NCBI GenBank assembly: GCA_036873135.1 | Contig: JAPTYO010000004.1 | Coordinates: 34,505,105-34,569,104 of the forward strand | Source of the DNA: Clarkia xantiana subsp. parviflora | Taxonomy: Eukaryota; Streptophyta; Magnoliopsida; Myrtales; Onagraceae | Direction of reading: 5' to 3' | DNA: 64,000 nucleotides | Part shown: positions 58,046 to 64,000 of the stretch, in pieces | How the letters are laid out: each line of letters begins with the position of its first letter | Numbering within the stretch: the stretch's first letter is position 1 | Program-made: the position numbers and the translations under genes | The notes under the pieces: generated by a model | Seen by the model: only the letters and a program-made list of their open reading frames with translations | Databases searched by the model: none | What the model was told of the DNA's origin: nothing

Positions 58046-59437
58046 GAAAACTAACACATTGATAATCATGCATAATCAGGGAGACAACAATATTTGGAGA
58101 AAGAATTGCATACATCAGATATCTATTAAGATATAATACGACGAATAATGATTCATCAGCCATCTAAACCAACCTACCGCCAGTAAACCGAGGAAAGGGG
58201 GTTCGTGAAAGAGTTCACATTACCATCGTCTTCAATACAATATATCAGTCTCTTTAAAAATGGTTTTATTCGCAAATTTACCAGAACGGGAACTTTGAAA
58301 TAAGCATACCTGATCTTGGCTTTCCCGAGGCCCTTTTGTATTTAAAAATGTTCCGATGAACTTACGCATGCATATATAATTCTACTACACAAGTAAATCA
58401 TCATAGCAAGCCAAATTCATCATTCAAACCACACATCATGCATACGCGTCATGCGTCTAATGTTCCGAGGAACTCGTGCTAGCATTTATATAATTCAACT
58501 TTCTAAGTAAATTATAACATGCTGCTACATCCTCAACATTCAAGCATACGGGTCATACATGAAACCTCCACATCATACATGCATATTTGGCGACTGGTTT
58601 CGATTTTAAAACATTTTAAAATATTAGGGGCTGACTTGCAATTCATGCTTACAATTATTCATGCCGTCATGCGTGTTTTTAGACATGAATCATGGGCAAT
58701 CACAACCATCACAACATGTTTGTCCTATTGCGCAAACCATATATTTAACCAGGGCTCCGCCCCAACATCCAGCTAGCTTGACATACTCAAGACAACGGTT
58801 CTAATAAATATATGCGATAAAAGTAAACAATTGTAGTTCAGCCCTCTAATTAATCCAGTCCCGAAATCCATCCCCATAATCGAAACAAGGCATTAAGGTT
58901 TAAACCTTCGAGCACTGTATAAACTAATTAAAGTTAAAAAACATTTGGGTTATAAAACTTGACCATCCTATTTTATTAATTGACTTATATTCGATATTGA
59001 AAATCAGGTTCGGTTCAGTCAATTTTGAATTAATCTGGTTCAGTCCGGTTCAGAAAAAACTGGTTCGGTTCGGTCCGAAGTGGTTCAGTAAAATAGGAGT
59101 TTGGTTCGGCTCAACACCAAAACCGGTTCGGTTAGGTCCACTTAGTTACCCCGGTTTTAACCAACCCGGCTAGGTCGAACCAATTAAGAAACCGCTGTTT
59201 GGTTTTATCCTATCCGGTTTAGCAAATTGGACCGACCCAATAAACACATAGTGTTGGGCCGAAATAATCTTGTGGGCTAAATAGAGTTTTAAAGTCCACT
59301 AAAAACTTAACTTAGCCTCCAAGAATTATTAACTATATAAAATAATTTCTAATATTGAATATATATATATATCGGCATAAATAAACATATATATATTTAT
59401 TGACAAGATTCTATTTATAAGACAAAATCAATCAACA

Positions 59438-59483
<46 letters not shown>

Positions 59484-60074
59484 AAATTTCGGCACCTATA
59501 TATATATATATATTATTTATTGTCAATATCTTTAATAGGGAAACAAATATACTGACAATATATTTTCATAATCTTTTAGGTAACTAAATCTATCAATAAT
59601 ATCTTAATCCCTATCTTTTAGCTAGATATATTGCTAGTGATATATTTTCATATCTTTAATGTGATCCTATCTATATATTTCCAATTATAGATATATTGTT
59701 ATCTTTAATAAAAATTAAAATATGGTATACAATATATTGTATGTATTTCGGCCGAAATTACTTTTCTTGTGGACTAAGAAATTAAAATTTTCACCTTGTA
59801 AATTTAGGGTTTGGCCGAAAATAACATCAAATTGGAAACAAGTGGTCAAATTTCAAGATCAAATATTAATAAGATCTGCAATCCAATGTTTGATTTTGAT
59901 AAAAGTAATCTTTTTCTTGAAGATCATGAACATCAAATTTTACTAAGAACATCATGAAAATTTCGGCACTAACAATTATAAAAATCGAAAATTTTAAATT
60001 TTCATTTTTTAAATTTCGGCCAACATATATGAATCAAGAACACCAATTTATCAAAATCAAGAACTTTTAACACA
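58046..60074 (-). other. Leader of the minus-strand copia element
   Basis: Non-coding. Includes a (TA)n/(TG)n stretch at 59437-59483 and recurring ATTTCGGC words. Short frames are not genes. Confidence 0.5.
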
Positions 60075-60075
60075 A

Positions 60076-60088
60076 GCTCTGATACCAC
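60076..60088 (-). other. Primer-binding site (initiator tRNA-Met), minus strand
   Basis: Plus GCTCTGATACCAC is the complement of GTGGTATCAGAGC, next to the LTR end (minus CCAACA). Confidence 0.85.
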
Positions 60089-60616
60089 TGTTGGATTACG
60101 AGGTTGATTACTACGGAAACAACAAAAGAGGGTACATGCTTGTAATCAGAATTACGCAGCGGATGATGTGCACATACCTTAAACATTTTCCGTAGTCCCA
60201 AGGATCTTGCTGAAGGAGTTCACGATTCACCGGATGGAACCCGTAGAGGTTTTTGTTAAAGAAAACCCTACGTGGTATTAGCTCCACAGCAAAGCCTCTG
60301 ATCGATTCTTGGCAGGGTAGGATCTCCAGAGTGTTTTGCTCTAAGCAAACTGCCACACCCTTGGTGGTGGTGAAGGGTTCGGCCGAACAGTGTATAAAGG
60401 GGGGAAGAGTTTTTCTCTCAAATAACCACTTATGAAGAATTGTGAATTACCCCAAATAAAACCCTAACACCCTTTATTTATAGGAGGAGCAAAATGGACA
60501 AAAGTCCACTTTGCACCTCACATATTTCGGCCGGCCACTTATGCTAGGGAGGCCCAATTTTGGGCTTCTCATGTCAATTGGTATTTGGGTCAAGTCCAAT
60601 TTTCTAATGTGACATT
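60089..60616 (-). repeat. 5' LTR of the minus-strand copia element, U3 truncated
   Basis: Shares CGGCCGAAATA, AGCCCAAAATTGGGC, GGGTGTTAGGG and the tRNA-adjacent end with the copia LTRs at 18881 and 23016. The expected start (TGTTGGCATTT) is missing because another LTR begins at 60617. Confidence 0.75.
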
Positions 60617-61460
60617 TGTTGGAATCAAAATGACGTGGCCTTGAACTTCTAGTAGTGGACTTTGAGGTCTCGCCGGGAGATAACTCTCGTAAGTATCTTT
60701 CCTGACCTCTTGGGTACTTAGTCTCATTTGGGAGCTTTGTGTGAGGCGAGGAACTGAAAAGGGGTGGGGATGACCCCTGATTCCACTCCGAAGCTTAAGT
60801 TAGTATAACATTCTGGTAGTGAGAAATCTTAATCATGAATGAGAATACTGAAGAGTATTTACAGGGGAAGCTTTTACCGACTTTAGGTGGTGACAGCTTC
60901 GTTTTGATTGGTTGACAAAGGCGGTGGCCGCTTTTCTCTCATTGGTGGAGATGGGAGGCACTGTGTCAGCAGGTGACAAGCAGGTCACCACCTCTTCCTT
61001 AGGAGGAAGAGTTTTCTTCTAAGTAGGTTACAAGCAGGTTGTCACCTCTTCTTCCTTAGGAGGAATTGTTTTCTTCTAAGTAGGTGACAAGAAGGTTGCC
61101 ACCTGGTGTTGATGATAGTCGAATGAGACTTGATGGTCTCACCTTGACGCCTTGGTTGACTTGGTCGACTTGGTCGCCTTGGTCGACTTGGTCGACTTGG
61201 TCGCCTTGGTCCCCTTGGTCGACTTGGTCGCCTTGGTCGACTTGGTCGCCTTGGTCGACTTGGTCGACTTGGTCGCCTTGGTCGACTTGTCCATGGGGGG
61301 TGCCACTATTTCACCTCTTCTAATAGATTCCGACTTTAGTGCTCCCGACTTTACTCTCTGAGGGTCCCGACTTCAATAGTCCCGACTTTAGTGTCTAAGA
61401 GTTTTGGCGCAAAATGGAACGCTCTTAGTATGGTCGTATTTAATAAATCACAATCGAACA
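60617..61460 (-). repeat. 3' LTR of the tandem-repeat element
   Basis: 844 bp, plus TGTTGGAATC to AATCGAACA. Contains CTGAAGAGTATTTACAGGGG (the TATA region in minus), repeated AGGTGACAAG.AGGT.GCCACCT blocks near 60970-61100, and the 9-bp minisatellite. Confidence 0.8.
61150..61292. repeat. 9-bp minisatellite GTCGACTTG/GTCGCCTTG
   Basis: About fifteen units of 9 bp alternating GTCGACTTG and GTCGCCTTG inside the LTR. Because 9 is a multiple of three, two frames stay open over it. Confidence 0.95.
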
Positions 61461-61559
61461 CTGGCCCCCGAAACTTGGGTGATGTCGTTTCGGCATTATC
61501 CGAGTCGAGATAAAAATAAAGACACAAAACTAGCATTTTTTAGGAGTTGACGACCTTTC

Positions 61560-61850
61560 GGAGTCGATGACTTTTTCAAGCTAAGGGTCAGTTTTATGAG
61601 TAATCCCTTTTTAAGCCTTTGTCGCCGACTTTTCGGAGTCGGCGACTTTTTTCCGAGGCGGCATCTTTAAGCTAATGGTCAGTTTTATGACTGGTCCCTT
61701 TTTAGCTTTGTCGCCGACTTTTCGGAGTCGACGACTTTTTCCGACGCGACGAATTTCTGAGGCTAATGGTCAGTTTGATAACTGATCCATTTTGGCCTTT
61801 TGTTGTTGATGATCAATTCTTCTCAAATCGTCATGAGGCTTAGGTTTTAA
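61560..61850. repeat. First block of 88-bp-type repeats
   Basis: Three degenerate units with TTTGTCGCCGACTTTTCGGAGTCG and GCTAATGGTCAGTTTTATGA. Confidence 0.85.
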
Positions 61851-61939
61851 CCTTTCACTCTTTTCCATCGAATGACTGATTCTTATCAAGTCTGGAATGT
61901 CGACGCCTAACCTCTTTCGAATTGCCGACGAATCTAAGT

Positions 61940-62570
61940 GATATGACTGATATTAGATTCTTAATTGTCAACAATCGATTCGGAAAAGGACTTATCTTCA
62001 CACCTAACCTCTTTCGAGTTGCCGACTAATCTGAGTGATTTAGTTGATATCAGATTGTTGATGGTCGACAATCGATTCAGAAGGCTTCTTCAACACCTAA
62101 CCTCTTTCGAGTTGCCAACTAATCTGAGTGGTTTAGTTGATATCAGATTGTTGATGGTCAAAAATCGATTTGGAAAATGCTTCTTCAACACCTAACCTCT
62201 TTTGAGTTGCCGACTAATCTGAGTGATTTAGTTGATAATAGATTGTTGATGGTCGACAATCGATTCGGAAAAGGCCTCTTCAACACCTAACCTACTTCGA
62301 GTTGCCGACTAATCTGAGTGATTTAGTTGATATCAGATTGTTGATGGTCGACAATCGATTCGGAAAAGGCCTCTTCAACACCTAACCTATTTCGAGTTGC
62401 CGACTAATCTGAGTGATTTAGTTGATATCAGATTGTTGATGGTCGACAATCGATTCGGAAAAGGCTTCTTCAACACCTAACCTATTTCGAGTTGCCGACT
62501 AATCTGAGTGATTTAGTTGATATCAGATTGTTGATGGTCGACAATCGATTCGGAAAAGGCTTCTTCACTG
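61940..62570. repeat. 95-bp tandem array
   Basis: About six to seven units: CAACACCTAACCT..TTCGAGTTGCC, GACTAATCTGAGTGATTTAG, TTGATATCAGATTGTTGATG, GTCGACAATCGATTCGGAAA. The start CAACACC falls at 62281, 62376 and 62471, exactly 95 bp apart. Later units are near-identical. Confidence 0.95.
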
Positions 62571-63470
62571 TCGGCGACTTTCCTAGGCTAAGGGCCAGTT
62601 TGATGACTGATCCCTTTTTAGCTTTGTCGCCGACTTTTCGGAGTCGGCGAATTTTTCCGAGGCGACATCTTTAAGCTAAGGGTCAGTTTGACGAATGATC
62701 CCTTTTTAGCTTTGTCGCCGACTTTTCGGAGTCGACGAATTTTTCCGAGGCGACATCATTAAGCTAAGGGTTAGTTTGATGAATGATCCCATTTTAGCTT
62801 TGTCGCCGACTTTTCGGAGTCGACGAATTTTTCTGAGGCGACGAATTTAAGCTAAGGGCCAGTTTTATGAATGATCCCTTTTTAGCTTTGTCGCCGACTT
62901 TACGGAGTCGACGACTTTTTCCGAGGCAACGACTTTAAGCTAAGGGTCAGTTTTATGACTGATCCATTTTTAGCTTTGTCGCCGACTTTTCGGAGTCGAC
63001 GACTTTTTCCGAGGCGACGACTTTAAGCTAAGAGTCAGTTTTATGATTGATCCCTTTTTAGCTTTGTCGCTCGACTTTTCGGAGTCGACGACTTTTTCCG
63101 AGGCGACGAATTTAAGCTAAGGGTCAGTTTTATGACCGATCCCTTTTTATCTTTGTCGCCGACTTTTCGAAGTCGACGACTTTTTCCAAGGCGATGACTT
63201 TAAGCTAAGGGTCTGTTTTATGACTGATCCCTTTTTAGCTTTGTCGCCGACTTTTTCCGAGGCGACGACTTTAAGCTAAGGGTCAGTTGACTGATCCCTT
63301 TTTAAGCTTTGTCGCCGACTTTTCGGAGTCGACGACTTTTTCCGAGGCGACTTCTTTAAGCTAATGGTCAGTTTGATGACTGATCCCTTTTTAGCTTTGT
63401 CGCCGACTTTTCGGAGTCGACGACTTTTTCCGAAGCGGCATTTATGGCAACGACCATTTAACGATGAAAC
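62571..63470. repeat. 88-bp tandem array
   Basis: About ten units with AAGCTAAGGGTCAGTTTTATGA, TGATCCCTTTTTAGCTTTGTC and a GCCGACTTTTCGGAGTC palindrome. AAGCTAAG starts at 62937 and 63025 give the 88-bp period; one unit (63230-63275) is internally shortened. Confidence 0.95.
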
Positions 63471-63654
63471 TTTTGGTGACTACCTTTTTGGCGACGACCT
63501 TTGGTGTCAGCTTTTTGGTGATGACTTCTGGCCCCTAGTCATTGCCTTAGGAGGTGTCACCACCTTCATATTCTTATTGACGCTTTTGGTGTCACCCCTT
63601 TTTGAACTTGAGGCGCCATGACTTTTTGATCGGGTTCCCACAGACGACGCCAAA

Positions 63655-64000
63655 TGTTGGGATCAAAATGACGTGGCCTTGAACTTCTAGTAGTGGACTT
63701 CGAGGTCTCGCCGGGAGCTAACTCTCGTAAGTATCTTTCCTGACCTCTTGGGTACTTAGTCTCATTTGGGAGCTTTGTGTGAGGCGATGACCTGAAAAGG
63801 GGTGGGGATGGCCCCTGATTCCACTCCGAAGCTTAAGTTAGTATAACATTCTGGTAGTGAGAAATCTTAATAATGAATGAGAATACTGAAGAGTATTTAT
63901 AGGGGAAGCTTTTACCGACTTTAGGTGGTGGCAGCTTCGTTTTGATTGGTTGACAAGGGCGGTGGCTGCCTTTCTCTCATTGGTGGAGATGCGAGGCATC
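63655..64000 (-). repeat. 5' LTR of the tandem-repeat element, cut by the window end
   Basis: Follows 60617 onward closely for all 346 visible bases (GTGGCCTTGAACTTCTAGTA, CCTGATTCCACTCCGAAGC, CTTTTACCGACTTTAGGTGG), with only scattered differences. Confidence 0.88.

Larger units (their letters stand above)
57120..60616 (-). mobile_element. Second copy of the deleted copia family, minus strand, truncated
   Basis: Minus-strand order: LTR (60616-60089), initiator tRNA-Met primer site, long leader with the same segments as the plus-strand copy (including a GGTTCGG-rich block at about 59250-58980 and a GGGGCGGAGCCCTGG region near 58760), then gag from 58045. It ends around 57120 without RT, integrase or 3' LTR. 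A hAT MITE interrupts gag. The U3 end of the LTR is cut by the element starting at 60617. Confidence 0.78.
60617..64000 (-). mobile_element. Non-autonomous gypsy-type LTR element with tandem-repeat interior (runs off the window)
   Basis: Two LTRs in minus orientation: 60617-61460 (3' LTR) and 63655 onward (5' LTR, cut by the window end), both starting TGTTGG.ATCAAAATGACGTGG in plus. Next to the 5' LTR (minus) is TTTGGCGTCGTCTGTGGGAA, the primer region of plant gypsy elements, followed by a short ATG frame MAPQVQKGVTPKAS that stops at once, a relic of a gag start. A purine tract CGGGGGCCAG (minus) adjoins the 3' LTR. The 2.2-kb interior is nearly all tandem repeats. A target duplication ACATT is predicted (60612-60616), with its partner outside the window. 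Confidence 0.8.

Noticed and set aside
61084..61361. Frames rich in WST/WSP or LVDLVALV units
   Set aside because: Product of the 9-bp minisatellite inside an LTR.

Overview
This window is nuclear DNA of a flowering plant, most likely a eudicot. It is AT-rich. Its genes are split by GT-AG introns, and their proteins match plant family members along their whole length. There are no operons or bacterial features. Four host genes are supported, all on the + strand: EMC4, an ER membrane complex subunit (2352-4830, six coding exons); a PP2C-type protein phosphatase (14074-17027, ten coding exons plus a 5' leader); a protein with five AT-hooks (26114-26707, or to 26804 if a small last intron is used); and the exosome and rRNA-processing cofactor C1D (51508-54660, five coding exons). 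They have unrelated housekeeping or signalling roles.

Most of the rest is mobile DNA, much of it nested. 283-2150: an inverted-repeat element whose right arm was split by a 953-bp Helitron. 5270-12602: a decayed copia fragment, a decayed LINE, and a gypsy gag with its LTR. 13097-13260: a MITE in the PP2C upstream region. 17857-24900: half of a foldback element, a gypsy LTR, and an internally deleted copia element with two LTRs. 27977-28870: a 5'-truncated LINE. 28965-31890: a three-level nest of an inverted-repeat element, a TRIM retrotransposon and a MULE-like element; the TRIM and MULE layers have target site duplications. 32703-33801: a 1.1-kb near-palindrome. 34556-51290: an old LTR element interrupted by a very young 13.07-kb LARD-like retrotransposon (37624-50692) with near-identical 1.6-kb LTRs and a GGGGT duplication; this in turn carries a 4.5-kb CACTA element (39820-44354) with a TGA duplication. 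55487-60616: a foldback element, hAT-like elements, and a second (minus-strand) copy of the copia family with a hAT MITE inside its gag. 60617-64000: a non-autonomous gypsy-type element whose interior is almost entirely 95-bp and 88-bp tandem repeats.

I see no tRNA or rRNA gene, no CRISPR array and no new multi-gene system. The most unusual material is the set of non-autonomous retroelements with no coding interior but structured tandem repeats, the large foldback elements sharing GGGTTAA ends, and the nesting order, which can be read directly. Exon borders come from the GT/AG sites that preserve the expected protein. UTR limits and boundaries of decayed elements are approximate.
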